Part shown: positions 24,649 through 33,879 of the stretch, piece by piece
How positions within the stretch are numbered: the stretch's first letter is position 1
Layout of the letters: every line of letters begins with the position of its first letter
Assembly (NCBI GenBank): GCA_023382675.1
Contig: JAHDWN010000014.1
Coordinates: 23,451 to 87,450 of the forward strand
From: Anaerolineae bacterium
GTDB taxonomy: Bacteria; Chloroflexota; Anaerolineae; Aggregatilineales; Phototrophicaceae
DNA: 64,000 bases
Direction of reading: 5' to 3'
Translations under genes and position numbers: made by a program
Notes under the pieces: model-generated
Told to the model about the DNA's origin: nothing
The model's database searches: none
The model's input: only the letters and a program-made list of their open reading frames with translations

Positions 24649-24670
24649 ATTGTTAGTAAGATCATGCGTC

Positions 24671-24700
24671 CTGCGCCGTCGGATAGATCGGCGCAGTTTC
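24671..24700 (+). terminator. Second hairpin between rpmA and rpmE
   Basis: CTGCGCCG and CGGCGCAG pair around TCGGATAGAT and are followed by TTTC. Together with the preceding hairpin it separates the two ribosomal transcripts or attenuates read-through. Confidence 0.65.
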
Positions 24701-24749
24701 TAGTCAGCGCGCTGTGACCTATTGCAGCACAGCGCCGAGAGAGGAACAC

Positions 24750-25220
24750 ATGAAAGAGAAGATTCACCCGACCTGGTATCCGAATGCGGTCGTAACGTGC
24801 GCTTGCGGCAATACCTGGGTGACTGGGGCGACCCAGCCGGAGATCAAGACCGACATTTGCTCGAAGTGCCACCCGTTCTACACCGGCGAGCAGCGTATCG
24901 TCGATACGGAAGGGCAGGTTGACCGCTTCATCAAGCGTTTGCAGGTGCGTGATAACAAGCGGCAGGAAGCCGAAGAGCGCGCAGCCTCGAAGACACCGCT
25001 GACGCTGCCGATTGCCGAACTGTCGCTGAACTCGCGCTACATCAAGGCGCTCAGCGAGGCGGGCATCGCGACGGCGGGCGACTTCTTGGGCCGCCTGGAA
25101 AGCGATGGCGAGGACAAGCTGGCAGAAGCGCCGGGCATCAACCCCAAGCTGATCCACGACGTGAAGAAGCAGCTTGCCGAGCGCGGTTACTCCGTGTCGA
25201 ACGCGGAAGCCGAAGCCTAA
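24750..25220 (+). CDS. rpmE: 50S ribosomal protein L31 with RNAP alpha-CTD-like extension
   Basis: 156 residues; ordinary L31 is about 70. Residues 1-70 are zinc-type L31 (MKEKIHPTWYPNAVV, Cys17, Cys19, Cys37, Cys40, HPFYTGEQRIVDTEGQVDRF). After a charged linker, residues 87-148 read PIAELSLNSRYIKALSEAGI, ATAGDFL, then PGINPKLIHDVKKQLAERGY. This closely follows the RNA polymerase alpha C-terminal domain pattern (P-I-x-E-L-x-L-S-x-R-x-x-x-x-L-x-x-A-G-I-x-T-x-x-x-L ... K-S-L-x-E-I-x-x-x-L-x-x-x-G). GAGGAA is upstream of ATG 24750. The similarity is read by eye. Confidence 0.95.
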   Translation: MKEKIHPTWYPNAVVTCACGNTWVTGATQPEIKTDICSKCHPFYTGEQRIVDTEGQVDRFIKRLQVRDNKRQEAEERAASKTPLTLPIAELSLNSRYIKALSEAGIATAGDFLGRLESDGEDKLAEAPGINPKLIHDVKKQLAERGYSVSNAEAEA

Positions 25221-25263
25221 CCGCTCGCGACCTGAACAGACAGCTTTCGGCGGTCAGTGCCAC

Positions 25264-25316
25264 CGATCAGTTCTCTCCGAGCTGATCGCTGAGAACTGAT
25301 CGCCGAGAGCTTTTTT
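25264..25316 (+). terminator. Strong intrinsic terminator after rpmE
   Basis: A 12-base perfect stem (CGATCAGTTCTC with GAGAACTGATCG) around a 15-base loop, then CCGAGAGC and TTTTTT. The loop itself contains a nested GATC-rich repeat. Confidence 0.85.
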
Positions 25317-25359
25317 ATTGCTTGTTTCAGCCGTTGGTTGTTGGCTCAGGGGGACTCGT

Positions 25360-25929
25360 ATGATCCATCATGCCGGACGCATCGAAATGGTGTGCGGGAG
25401 CATGTTTTGCGGCAAGACGGAAGAGCTGATCCGCCGGGTGCGCCGCGCCGTGATCGCGCGGCAGAAGGTGCAGGTGTTCAAGCACAGCCTGGACGCGCGC
25501 TACACCGAGCAGGCGGTCGCCAGCCACAGCGGGCAGAACTTCGATGCGCAGCCGGTGCAGACCGCCGCTCAAATCGCGGACAACGTCCTGCCGGATACGA
25601 CGGTGGTCGCGATTGACGAGGTGCAGTTCTTCGACGACGGCATCGTCGCGGTCGCCGAGGGGCTGGCCGAGCGCGGCATCCGCGTGATCGTGGCCGGGCT
25701 GGACATGGATTTTCGCGGCGAACCATTTGGGCCGATGCCGGAACTCCTGTGCCGCGCCGAGGAAGTCACGAAGCTGCACGCGATCTGCATGGTCTGCGGT
25801 GAATCCGCCAGCCGGACGCAGCGGATCGTCAACGGGCAGCCCGCGCGCTATGACGATCCGATCATCATGATCGGTGCGCAGGAACACTACGAGGCGCGCT
25901 GCCGGGAGCATCATCTGGTGCCGAGATAG
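25360..25929 (+). CDS. tdk: Thymidine kinase (type II)
   Basis: 189 residues. P-loop GSMFCGKTE (residues 13-21), Walker B with catalytic Glu87 in [10 protein letters not shown], the lasso region with CMVCGE as half of the zinc site and C-R-E-H-H near the C-terminus as the other half. The enzyme phosphorylates thymidine for DNA synthesis by salvage. ATG 25360 has AGGGGGA upstream. It has its own transcript, after the terminator of rpmE; the rpmE-tdk order is common in Gram-positive bacteria. Confidence 0.97.
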   Translation: MIHHAGRIEMVCGSMFCGKTEELIRRVRRAVIARQKVQVFKHSLDARYTEQAVASHSGQNFDAQPVQTAAQIADNVLPDTTVVAIDEVQFFDDGIVAVAEGLAERGIRVIVAGLDMDFRGEPFGPMPELLCRAEEVTKLHAICMVCGESASRTQRIVNGQPARYDDPIIMIGAQEHYEARCREHHLVPR

Positions 25930-25944
25930 GGCGGAATGGTGCGC

Positions 25945-26000
25945 AGTGCTCGGTGCTCAGTTCTGGGTTCGCGGTACACGGTTCACAGTTCAAGGTGCGA
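25945..26000. repeat. GTGCTCGGTGCTCAG word tract
   Basis: GTGCTCGGTGCTCAGTTCTGG followed by GTTCGCGGTACACGGTTCACAGTTCAAGG. Same word family as at 35484-35577 and, inverted, at 13960 and 15401. Confidence 0.75.
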
Positions 26001-26056
26001 GAAGGGGCGAGGTAGACATGGATGTCGCTGCATTCGCATGTATGCCGGGCCAAACA

Positions 26057-26106
26057 TGACCTTTGCGCTATAAAAACGGCGCGAACGTGACTTTTGCCCT
26101 TACAAT
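26057..26106 (+). promoter_or_regulatory. Possible duplicated promoter region
   Basis: Two imperfect units of about 31 bases: TGACCTTTGCGCTATAAA (26057-26074) and TGACTTTTGCCCTTACAAT (26088-26106). Each ends in a -10-like box. No good -35 hexamer is seen, so only a tandem -10 arrangement is claimed. Confidence 0.4.
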
Positions 26107-26184
26107 GGCAGAGTCCTGGGTGGTGCATGACAACGAGCGGTTGTGCCTTGCCCATGACTTCCGTCAAAGATGGAGGGCGCAAAC

Positions 26185-29100
26185 ATGCGGCATCATTTCC
26201 TTCCGTTTCCTCGTTTTGTTCCCCTGTTGTTCGTGTTGATTATGTTATCGAGTATCAGTTTTCCCGGCCTCGTGAGTGCGCAGCAGGCGATTGTTGCTGT
26301 GCAACCGATCAGTGGGCCGCCGGGCACGACGGTCAATGTCGTCGACCAGGGTGGCAACCGCGCGCGGACGTGCTTCGCGCAGATTGGTTCTGGCGCGCCG
26401 GTCAGCATTGGCACGATGGGCGGTTCAATCAGCTACGTCGTGCCGTCGAATCTAGCCCAGGGCACGGTGATCAACTTCTTCTGTACTGCAGCCGGCGCTG
26501 CGCCGTCGAACCGGGCGCCGTTCACCGTGACGGCGCCGGTGGTGGTCGATAGCGATGGTGACGGCCTGCCCGATGCGAACGATTCGTGTCCGCAACAGGC
26601 TGGTCCACGTGACAATGGCGGCTGCCCGCAGCAGACTGTCGACAGCGATGGCGACGGTATCCCGGACAATGCCGATGCCTGCCCGAACCAGCCGGGACCT
26701 GCCGCTAGCGGCGGCTGCGCGCCATCCCCCTCGCCGCAGCCGCAGGTTGTGCTACCCCAACTACCAACGAGCGGGCCGTGCGTGATCGCCACGCTGGACA
26801 CGGACAACGTCAACGTGCGCGAGATGCCAACCACCGAGGCGGCGATCGTCGGCGCACTCGACCCGGCGCAAATCTACGCCGTGATCGGCCAGAATGCCGA
26901 TGGCTCTTGGTTCCAGGTCAATGTCGGTTGGGTGGCGGGGTTTGTCACGCGGCGTGGTGGCGATTGCAGCAATCTGCCCCAGGCGGATGCCGCGCCCGCG
27001 CCTGACGTGCCGCAGGAATTGGCGCCGCCGCCCAGCGATCCGCAAGGGATCGGGCTGCTGGTTCCAGCCGTGCAAAAAGTGAGCGAAGCAGCCGCGCGCA
27101 TGGGCAACTGCCCGGATTTAGTGCCTCAACTCGACGGACTGCCGACGTTCCTGGCGCTCTCGATTATCGGGGAGCCGGACCCGTGTGCTGCGGCACAGGC
27201 AGAAATAGACGACTTATTCTTCAATCCCGCAACGCAGGGCGGCCAGTTGGATCTCCCGGAGTGCCAGCCCAACACGGAACCCATGGTCAGCGAATTTGTT
27301 GGCTTGCTCAACGGGGTTGGCGAACCGACGCGGAGTTTCCTGGTAGCCATGATCGACGATCCGGGCACTTACTGCCTGTTTCTTTACGATCTCTACGCCA
27401 GCTACATCACGCCGACGACTGTGCCAGACGTGAGCCACATCGTGCCGATTACGTTCATCACGTGCGACGTCTCCATCGCCTTGCGCCCCGTGCTGGAACA
27501 GCGCATTCAAGGCCTGGGCATCTCGCACGAAGCGCTGCGCTTCTACGGCACGGACGGCGCATGTGATTTCTACAATTATCTGCGACCACTTGGATCAACG
27601 CCGGCGGGTAACGTTCAGTTGTACTCGACGCTGGCCAGTGATTGTGCGCTTGGGGCAGGTGAGGCGGCGAAGCGCTCGTTCTCGGACGCCATACGCGGCG
27701 CCTTCGACGCGGCGGCGGCAGCCAACCAGGGCTGCGCAGGCAACGCCACGCTGGAGAATTTCCCGCTGCCGGATGATTTGCAGCCCGCCTTGCCTCAGAT
27801 CGCGATGGGCGACGGCGATTGTACAGGCAATTTCCGTATGCTGGCGACCCATAACGATGCGCTGGGACTGGAAAGCCTCTACCGCATTTTGAAGTCGCTC
27901 GACCCGTGTGCCGCGGCAGCCGAATACACCTGGACGGGCAACGTACCGCTGAACGTCGTGCCGCCGCCGGAGTGCATCCAGGGCGGCATAATGACCCTCG
28001 GCGCGGCGCAGTTCAATCAGACGGTGCTCAACACCGGATCGTCGTGGTTCCAGAAGATCCGCGCGCTCGACCGGCCCCTGGACGAGCTGTGTTCGGCAGT
28101 GGCAGGCCAATCCGGCGGTGGCTTTGCCGCCGTACCCACGGCGACGATGGGCGCGTTTGCCGCCAACCCGACGGCGACTCTGCCGGTGCTGGTTGCGAAT
28201 CCGACGGCGACGCTGCCCGCGTTCGTGGGCAATCCCACGGCGACACCGGCGGGAGGGGTGGTGCCTCTGCCGACCGCGACGCCGGGAGAAATCGTCGGCT
28301 TACCGACGGCGACGCCTGAGGTGGGCGTGGTTCAAGCGACCGCAACACCTGGAGACGGTGTGGGCATCCCGACCACGACGCCGCTTCCGGAAGGCGCAGC
28401 GCCGCCTGGTGAGGGCGAACCGCCGGGCGGTAGTCCATCAACTGAGACGAGCGGCCAGGGCGGCGGCTGCTTCGGCTGTCTGCCAGATGATCCCGTCTTC
28501 CCAAGCGGGCAGGCGCAGGCGCTCGTCGTCGGGACGGATGCCAACGGGCTGCCGGCGATCTTCGGCGCGGACGGCGCGGCGCAGGTCGATCCTGAAACGG
28601 GACAGCTTCCCTTCGTGCAGATCCCGTTGGCGGGGTTGCCGCAGCCGCTGCCGGATTACCCGGTGGTGCTCTCCCCGGACGGCGTGCAGATGGGCTTTTT
28701 CGTCAGCAGTGCAGATGCTGCGGCCAACCCCGTCGAGGCCACGCAGGTCAACGTGATGGGGCCGGATGGCCTGCTGCCGGGCACGGATCTGCCGGGCGAA
28801 GTCTCCCTCATGCTCATCAAGTTCAAGCAGATGTACATCTCAAGCTATCAAACCTCGGGAGGGACGACTTCGCTCGTGCGCTTCCCGGCCAGCCTGACGC
28901 CAGCGCCGTATGCGCCGGTGTGGTCTGCTGATGGAAGCACGCTGTTCATGTCGCTGACCGATACGGCGGGTGTCACCTCGATTTATGGGCTGCTGATCGA
29001 AGGCGCAGGCGACACGCTGCTGCCGCTGGCGATTGTGCAGAATGCGTTCGCGCCCGCGGCTGCGCCGAATGGCCGTTACATCGCTTTCGAGCGCAACGAT

Positions 29101-29460
29101 CCGAATGGTCGTAACATCTACGCCATGGCGCTCAACAGCCTGCTGGAGAACCCGATCACGCAGCAGCAGCCGGGCGCGGAGTGCTACGGGCCGAGGTTCG
29201 GCGCGAACTCGCTCAAGATTTTCTTCACCTGCGCGGCCGATGGCGAACGGCAGATGTACGTTTATGGCCTGGGCGGCGTGACGGCGATCCAGACGGGGGT
29301 GGCGAACGCGCAGAACCCGACGCCGAGCGATACCGACGGGTTCATCTACTTCGACGATGGGCGGTCTCTCTTCTTGAGCGCTGAGGACGGCAGCGGTGTA
29401 TCGCCGGTTGCCGACGAGGGTCACAAGAACTGGATCGATCTGCTGAGCTTCGAGTTGTGA
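26185..29460 (+). CDS. Large secreted protein: calcium-repeat, SH3b, PT-linker and beta-propeller
   Basis: 1091 residues. Signal peptide 1 to about 33 (ends SAQQ). Residues about 120-180 hold two thrombospondin type-3-like calcium repeats ([28 protein letters not shown]). Residues about 199-262 are a bacterial SH3 domain ([31 protein letters not shown]). Cys-rich repeats follow, then a PTATLP/PTATP linker (about 650-760) and a C-terminal PD40/WD40-like propeller ([33 protein letters not shown]). GGAGGG precedes the ATG. By domain content it is an extracellular wall- or sugar-binding protein; a specific role is not known. Confidence 0.88.
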   Translation: MRHHFLPFPRFVPLLFVLIMLSSISFPGLVSAQQAIVAVQPISGPPGTTVNVVDQGGNRARTCFAQIGSGAPVSIGTMGGSISYVVPSNLAQGTVINFFCTAAGAAPSNRAPFTVTAPVVVDSDGDGLPDANDSCPQQAGPRDNGGCPQQTVDSDGDGIPDNADACPNQPGPAASGGCAPSPSPQPQVVLPQLPTSGPCVIATLDTDNVNVREMPTTEAAIVGALDPAQIYAVIGQNADGSWFQVNVGWVAGFVTRRGGDCSNLPQADAAPAPDVPQELAPPPSDPQGIGLLVPAVQKVSEAAARMGNCPDLVPQLDGLPTFLALSIIGEPDPCAAAQAEIDDLFFNPATQGGQLDLPECQPNTEPMVSEFVGLLNGVGEPTRSFLVAMIDDPGTYCLFLYDLYASYITPTTVPDVSHIVPITFITCDVSIALRPVLEQRIQGLGISHEALRFYGTDGACDFYNYLRPLGSTPAGNVQLYSTLASDCALGAGEAAKRSFSDAIRGAFDAAAAANQGCAGNATLENFPLPDDLQPALPQIAMGDGDCTGNFRMLATHNDALGLESLYRILKSLDPCAAAAEYTWTGNVPLNVVPPPECIQGGIMTLGAAQFNQTVLNTGSSWFQKIRALDRPLDELCSAVAGQSGGGFAAVPTATMGAFAANPTATLPVLVANPTATLPAFVGNPTATPAGGVVPLPTATPGEIVGLPTATPEVGVVQATATPGDGVGIPTTTPLPEGAAPPGEGEPPGGSPSTETSGQGGGCFGCLPDDPVFPSGQAQALVVGTDANGLPAIFGADGAAQVDPETGQLPFVQIPLAGLPQPLPDYPVVLSPDGVQMGFFVSSADAAANPVEATQVNVMGPDGLLPGTDLPGEVSLMLIKFKQMYISSYQTSGGTTSLVRFPASLTPAPYAPVWSADGSTLFMSLTDTAGVTSIYGLLIEGAGDTLLPLAIVQNAFAPAAAPNGRYIAFERNDPNGRNIYAMALNSLLENPITQQQPGAECYGPRFGANSLKIFFTCAADGERQMYVYGLGGVTAIQTGVANAQNPTPSDTDGFIYFDDGRSLFLSAEDGSGVSPVADEGHKNWIDLLSFEL

Positions 29461-29502
29461 GGCAGGTGACCGTCGGGTATTGGCTTCTGGGTTCAGAGTG
29501 AG

Positions 29503-29542
29503 AGAAGGGTGGACTCTGTCCGATCGCTGAGTCCACCCTTCT
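29503..29542. terminator. 13-base perfect stem terminator
   Basis: AGAAGGGTGGACT and AGTCCACCCTTCT around a 14-base loop. It lies between the secreted protein gene and the convergent STAS-like genes; short T/A runs on both sides would allow use in both directions. Confidence 0.75.
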
Positions 29543-29550
29543 TTGGAAGC

Positions 29551-29634
29551 CTGGCGGAGTACATCGCTATCGACGAGGCTGCGCCGGAATCCGCCTGGGG
29601 GATGCTGGCGGCGCTGCATTTCGTGGGCACATAA
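29551..29634 (+). pseudogene. Possible 3'-end gene relic
   Basis: 27 codons then TAA reading LAEYIAIDEAAPESAWGMLA and ALHFVGT. The codon use is gene-like but there is no start codon, and the frame runs back into the terminator. Origin unknown. Confidence 0.25.
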
Positions 29635-29652
29635 ACTGCTGCGGTTCTAGCA

Positions 29653-30069
29653 CTAACGGGTCGTGAGCAGCTCTGTGCGCGCCTGCGACCAATCAATCGC
29701 CTCATCCGCGCTCTTCAGGAAGGCGATGGCTTCATCGACGGTGTCGAAGCTTTGCGTTCTGAGATGCATCAGCTCGCGCGCAACCCCCATCGCGAGTTTA
29801 ACAATCACGTTTTGCCCTCCAACCGTCAAAACCCAGCCGGCGCGTTCATGGATGGGGGTCGACCGCGCGGTACTGATGGTTGCTGGCAAGGATGGAGAAG
29901 TTGTCGCCGCTGTCGAGTCGACGATGATATGCACCCACTGCGCGTCGCACGAATCGATCATGGCAACCGAGCGATTTCCGCTGGTTATCATGTCTTCTTT
30001 GGTGGCTTCACCAAAAAAGCGCGTCATGATGACGGCATTCGGTACCAACCACTCCGTTTGAAAAGGCAT
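29653..30069 (-). CDS. SpoIIAA/STAS-like small protein, paralogue 3
   Basis: 138 residues. Begins MPFQTEWLVPNAVIMTRFFG, then EATKEDMI, VHIIVDSTAA, HERAGWVLTVGGQN, and ends FDTVDEAIAFLKSADEAIDW. The alternation of beta strand and helix resembles SpoIIAA-like (STAS/SEC14) proteins, but no phospho-acceptor Ser is identified. AGGAG precedes the ATG. It is the last of three tandem copies on the minus strand and the most diverged. Partner genes such as anti-sigma kinases are not adjacent. Confidence 0.75.
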   Translation of the reverse strand: MPFQTEWLVPNAVIMTRFFGEATKEDMITSGNRSVAMIDSCDAQWVHIIVDSTAATTSPSLPATISTARSTPIHERAGWVLTVGGQNVIVKLAMGVARELMHLRTQSFDTVDEAIAFLKSADEAIDWSQARTELLTTR

Positions 30070-30192
30070 TGCGACTCCTACATTTCTTGAAGAACATACT
30101 TCAATAGCATAACGCTGACGGCAAGGAGCGTTCATGAAGTTCTTCTGAATTCGGGCGCTTCGCCTGTTATGAATCGACACCCCAAGGACGAG

Positions 30193-30615
30193 TCAGCGTG
30201 GGCCAGACGTGAGCAACTCTGCGCGCGCCTGAGACCAATCAATCGTCTCGTCCACGCTTTTCAGGAAGGCGATGGCTTCTTCGAGCGTGTCGAAGTTTTG
30301 CGTTCTGACCTGGAGAAGCTGACGGGAAACACTGGATGCGAACTTGATGATCGGGTTTTGCTCGCCAATCGTCACGAGCCAGCCGGCCCGTTCGTGCTTG
30401 GGGGAGGATTTCGCCGCCCTGATGGTCGCGGGCAGCGGTGGGGAAGCCGTTACCGCCGTCGTATCGACAATGATGTGGATCAGGGGCGTATCACAGGTCT
30501 CGATCAGGTCGATGATATTGTGGCCATTCTGGATGATCTCATCTTCCGTCGGCGCGCCTGAGAAGCGAGAAAAAACCACGGCCTTGGGCACGTACCAGTT
30601 GCTTTGAATGGGCAT
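30193..30615 (-). CDS. SpoIIAA/STAS-like small protein, paralogue 2
   Basis: 140 residues, starting MPIQSNWYVPKAVVFSRFSG. It shares long blocks with paralogue 1 (RTQNFDTLEEAIAFLKSVDE, TIDWSQARAELLTSGPR nearly identical). The spacer after it is also duplicated: the stretch with GAATTCGGGCGCTTCGCCTG and CCCCAAGGACGAGTCAGCGT appears at both 30147-30206 and 30693-30754. This points to recent tandem duplication of gene plus spacer. Function unknown. Confidence 0.78.
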   Translation of the reverse strand: MPIQSNWYVPKAVVFSRFSGAPTEDEIIQNGHNIIDLIETCDTPLIHIIVDTTAVTASPPLPATIRAAKSSPKHERAGWLVTIGEQNPIIKFASSVSRQLLQVRTQNFDTLEEAIAFLKSVDETIDWSQARAELLTSGPR

Positions 30616-30740
30616 TACGCTGACTCCTGCATTTCTTCAACAGTATACTCCACACAGCCAACCGGTGACTGCAAGGCATACGTGAAGGTCTTCTGAATTC
30701 GGGCGCTTCGCCTGTTCTGAACCGACACCCCAAGGACGAG

Positions 30741-31163
30741 TCAGCGTGGGCCGGACGTGAGCAATTCTGCGCGCGCCTGCGACCAATCAATCGTCTCGTC
30801 CATGGTCTTCAGGAAGGCGATGGCGTCTTCGAGCGTGTCGAAGTTTTGCGTTCTGACTTGCAGAAGCTGGCGCGCAACACTCATCGCGAATTTGACCACC
30901 GTGTTCTGACCACCGATCGTCAGCAGCCAGCCGGCGCGTTCGTGGCGGGGGGACGCTTTTGCTGTTCTAATCGTCACGGGAAGGGGCGGGACAGCCGTCA
31001 CTTCCGTTGAATCGATGATGATGTGGACAAAGCGCGTATCGCACGAATTGATCATGGCAATTGTGTCATGAGAATTGCCGATCATCTCTTCTTCGGTGGA
31101 TTCACCCCAATAGCGGGTAAGAATGACGGCATTTGGTACTAACCAGTCGCTTCGAATAGGCAT
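30741..31163 (-). CDS. SpoIIAA/STAS-like small protein, paralogue 1
   Basis: 140 residues, starting MPIRSDWLVPNAVILTRYWG. TAGGAG precedes ATG 31163. Conserved features shared by all three copies are the W-x-V-P-x-A-V start, VHIIxDST/DTT, the HERAGW motif and the FDTxxEAIAFLK C-terminus. It is the first copy in the transcription order. The fold guess (STAS-like) rests on size and strand/helix pattern only. Confidence 0.78.
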   Translation of the reverse strand: MPIRSDWLVPNAVILTRYWGESTEEEMIGNSHDTIAMINSCDTRFVHIIIDSTEVTAVPPLPVTIRTAKASPRHERAGWLLTIGGQNTVVKFAMSVARQLLQVRTQNFDTLEDAIAFLKTMDETIDWSQARAELLTSGPR

Positions 31164-31407
31164 TGCGCTGACTCCTAGATCCAATAAACCACAGAGTGCA
31201 ACATTAGGATACCGTCGATTGCATAGGAACACCGTTAAGATTTACTGTAATATTTCGCAATGCAGGCGCGCTGCGGTGGCGATCTCGCCCCCTGCGATTC
31301 AGTAAAAATTGATTAGAATGAAGCGTCTGCTGAATGCTGATCTCCCATTGTCGAGAGGCGGTGGGAGGGTGTTGTGAGCGAGCGATGGATTACAGGAGCA
31401 GGGAGCG

Positions 31408-32019
31408 ATGGCAAAGAAGGCGACGAAAAGCGCGAAAGCGACCCGGCCCAGCGGGTTCGCGGCACGTTATGGGCACTTATTGACGATGGATCGCATCATC
31501 ATCGGCGGGAGCGTGCTGCTGGCGCTGATCCTGATCGGTGTGTTCGCGCTCAGTGCCAGCCAGAACAGCCCGGTCGAGATCGAGGGCATTGTGCGCTCGG
31601 TCGGCCTGGCACGCGATCATCAGGAGAATGTCAGCTACCCGAACACGGGGCTGCCACCGGTGGGCGGGACGCATAACCCGACGTGGATGAACTGCGGCAT
31701 TTACGATACGCCGGTGCGCACGGAACTGGCGGTGCATTCGCTGGAGCACGGCAGCGTCTGGGTGACGTACCAGCCGGAGTTGCCCGCGGATCAGGTGCAG
31801 CAGCTGCGCGATCTGGTGCGCGGCAAAGACCACGTCCTGCTGAGTCCGTTCCCCGGCCTGAAAAGCCCGGTGGTGGCGACGGCCTGGGGGCTGCAGCTCG
31901 AACTGCCGGACACCAGCGACTCGCGGCTGGCGGCCTTCATCCGCAACTACGAGAATGGGCCGCAGACACCGGAACCGGGCGCGGCCTGCTCCGGTGGGGT
32001 CGGGCAGCCGATTGCGTAG
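31408..32019 (+). CDS. DUF3105 membrane-anchored protein
   Basis: 203 residues. A basic N-terminus (MAKKATKSAKATRPSG) and one transmembrane helix at about residues 29-47 (IIIGGSVLLALILIGVFAL) put the rest outside. The DUF3105 core follows: PPVGGTHNPTWMNCGIYDTP, VHSLEHGSVWVTYQPELP, and a C-terminal Cys in GAACSGG. The conserved His-Ser-Leu-Glu-His could bind metal. The family is common in Chloroflexota and Actinobacteria, with unknown function. GGAGCAGGGAG precedes the ATG. Confidence 0.9.
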   Translation: MAKKATKSAKATRPSGFAARYGHLLTMDRIIIGGSVLLALILIGVFALSASQNSPVEIEGIVRSVGLARDHQENVSYPNTGLPPVGGTHNPTWMNCGIYDTPVRTELAVHSLEHGSVWVTYQPELPADQVQQLRDLVRGKDHVLLSPFPGLKSPVVATAWGLQLELPDTSDSRLAAFIRNYENGPQTPEPGAACSGGVGQPIA

Positions 32020-32059
32020 AGGGCGGGTAGCCGCCGATAGCCATTGGCTGGATAGTGTG

Positions 32060-32079
32060 GGGCGCATCACGCTGCGCCC
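32060..32079. repeat. GGGCGCA hairpin
   Basis: GGGCGCA and TGCGCCC around TCACGC, then two partial repeats of CGCTGCGCCCT. It is related to the palindrome at 22104-22123. TAGCC words precede it at 32027-32048. Confidence 0.6.
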
Positions 32080-32117
32080 TCGCTGCGCCCTCGCTGCTGT
32101 CCTTGTGCCCAATGCCG

Positions 32118-32990
32118 TTATTTTGCGGGCGTCATCGGTTCAGAGACGGTCGCCGCGACAATCGGCGTGTAGAGTTCCGGGCGGCGGTTGAAATAGAAGT
32201 GCCACGTGTTGCGCACTTCTTGGATCACGTCCAGATCCATATCACGCACGATCAGCTCTTCGTCGTGGGCGCTGCCGACAGCGCCGATGAACTGGCCGCG
32301 CGGGTCGCAGAAGTAGCTTTCGCCGTAGAAGTCGTCGTCGCCATATTCCTCGATGCCGACGCGGTTGATCGTGCCGACGAAATAGGTGTTGAAGATGGCG
32401 TGTGAGGTCTGCTCGATGCGCCACAGGTGCTGGCTCAGTCCGCGCGAGGTGGCCGACGGGATAAAGACCATCTCTGCGCCGTTCAGCCCCAGGATGCGCG
32501 CGCCCTCCGGGAAGTGGCGGTCGTGGCAGATGTAGACGCCGACCTTGCCGACGGACGTTTCAAAGACAGGGTAGCCGAGGTTGCCGGGGCGGAAATAGTA
32601 TTTTTCCCAGAAGCCGGGCACCTGCGGGATGTGCGTCTTGCGGTATTTGCCCTTGTACGTGCCGTCGGAATCGATCACAGCGGCGGTGTTGTAATAGACG
32701 CCGACGCCATCCTGCTCGAACGTCGGCACGACCAGCACCAGCTTGAGTTCCTGCGCCAGCTTCTGCATCTTTTCGGTCGTCGGCCCGTTCGGGATCGGCT
32801 CGGTGTAGCTGAAGAACTCCGGCTTCTGTACCTGACAGAAATAGGGGCCATAAAAAAGCTCCTGAAAGCACATGACCTGCGCGCCCTGGTCGGCGGCCTT
32901 GCGCGCATATTCGACGTGCTTCTCGATCATCGACTCTTTGTCACCCGTCCAGGTGGCCTGGAGCAGTGCTCCACGGACGATGCGTGTCAT
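32118..32990 (-). CDS. Nitrilase-superfamily amidase, close to beta-ureidopropionase/N-carbamoylputrescine amidase
   Basis: 290 residues. The Glu-Lys-Cys triad is visible: Glu44 in CFQELFYGPYF, Lys118 in KYRKTHIPQ and Cys155 in YICHDRHFPEG. The text around it (PGFWEKYYFRPGN, FVGTINRVGIEEY) is that of beta-ureidopropionase and N-carbamoylputrescine amidase. It hydrolyses an N-carbamoyl group to ammonia, CO2 and an amine. Neither dihydropyrimidinase nor agmatine deiminase is adjacent, so the pathway (pyrimidine catabolism or polyamine synthesis) is open. The FAD oxidoreductase at 16962, related to a polyamine-catabolism enzyme, is a weak hint towards amines. Confidence 0.92.
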   Translation of the reverse strand: MTRIVRGALLQATWTGDKESMIEKHVEYARKAADQGAQVMCFQELFYGPYFCQVQKPEFFSYTEPIPNGPTTEKMQKLAQELKLVLVVPTFEQDGVGVYYNTAAVIDSDGTYKGKYRKTHIPQVPGFWEKYYFRPGNLGYPVFETSVGKVGVYICHDRHFPEGARILGLNGAEMVFIPSATSRGLSQHLWRIEQTSHAIFNTYFVGTINRVGIEEYGDDDFYGESYFCDPRGQFIGAVGSAHDEELIVRDMDLDVIQEVRNTWHFYFNRRPELYTPIVAATVSEPMTPAK

Positions 32991-33170
32991 GATTAATAAT
33001 CTCCTTTATGGCCTGAAGTAGTTCGGATGGCTAATTTTAGCAAGCGGCGAGTCGATGACAAATCAGATGGGGTTCGATAGGCTGGGTGCGAAATCGTGTG
33101 ATTCGTGACATTAAGAGGGAGTCTTCGGGTTGCCCAGATTTGATCGATGGCAATGGAAAGGAAAGCGTCC

Positions 33171-33755
33171 ATGTCCGTTGATGCGGCATTCACACAGTTT
33201 CCGATCTTAATGACGAACCGGTTGCGCTTGCGCCAGATTCAGCCGGGTGATGCTGAGGCGCTGTTTGCGGTCAAGTCGAATCCGGTGGTAACGCATCCCT
33301 ACGGGCGAACGCCGCACGCGTCGCTGGATGACACCCGCGCCTGGATGCAGCGCATACACGGAAACTATGAGAGGCGCGAAGGGCTGGTCTGGGCGATCAC
33401 GTTTCCGGGCAAAGATGTGGTGATCGGGTCAGTTCTGCTCTGGAACTTCGACGCGGAGTATCAATGTGGGGAGATCGGTTACGAGCTCGATCCGGCGTTC
33501 TGGCGTCAGGGCATCATGGCCGAGGCAGTGCCGGTTATCCTGCGCTATGGCTTCACTGCGCTGGATTTGCATCGGATTGAAGCGGTCACCAGCGCTGAAA
33601 ATGTGCCCTCCGGCAGCCTGCTGCGCAAGCTCGGCTTCGACCTGGAGGGCACGCTGCGCCAACGCCAGTTCTTTGAGGGGCGCTACGAAGATCAGCTGTA
33701 TTTCGGCTTGCTTAAAGACAAATGGCTGAAGTCAGCCGCTTCGGGTATCCCCTAG
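33171..33755 (+). CDS. GNAT N-acetyltransferase, RimJ/RimL type
   Basis: 194 residues. Begins with TNRLRLRQIQPGDAEALFAV, contains GEIGYELDPAFWRQGIMAEA (the acetyl-CoA pyrophosphate loop, here R-Q-G-I-M) and ends with AENVPSGSLLRKLGFDLEGT, typical of RimJ/RimL and spermidine/aminoglycoside-like GNATs. By family it acetylates an amine, often a ribosomal protein N-terminus. AAAGGAAAG at 33156 supports ATG 33171. Confidence 0.9.
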   Translation: MSVDAAFTQFPILMTNRLRLRQIQPGDAEALFAVKSNPVVTHPYGRTPHASLDDTRAWMQRIHGNYERREGLVWAITFPGKDVVIGSVLLWNFDAEYQCGEIGYELDPAFWRQGIMAEAVPVILRYGFTALDLHRIEAVTSAENVPSGSLLRKLGFDLEGTLRQRQFFEGRYEDQLYFGLLKDKWLKSAASGIP

Positions 33756-33879
33756 CTGATGCTGTCCTGAAGAGCTTCGGGCTGTCTGGATGTTGCAGGT
33801 GACGCAAGACATGGTTTTCGGTGGCGTTCTGGCTTAGAATGGCAGTCCCCCTGTCTGGGAAAGCAAGGAGAGAAAGCCC

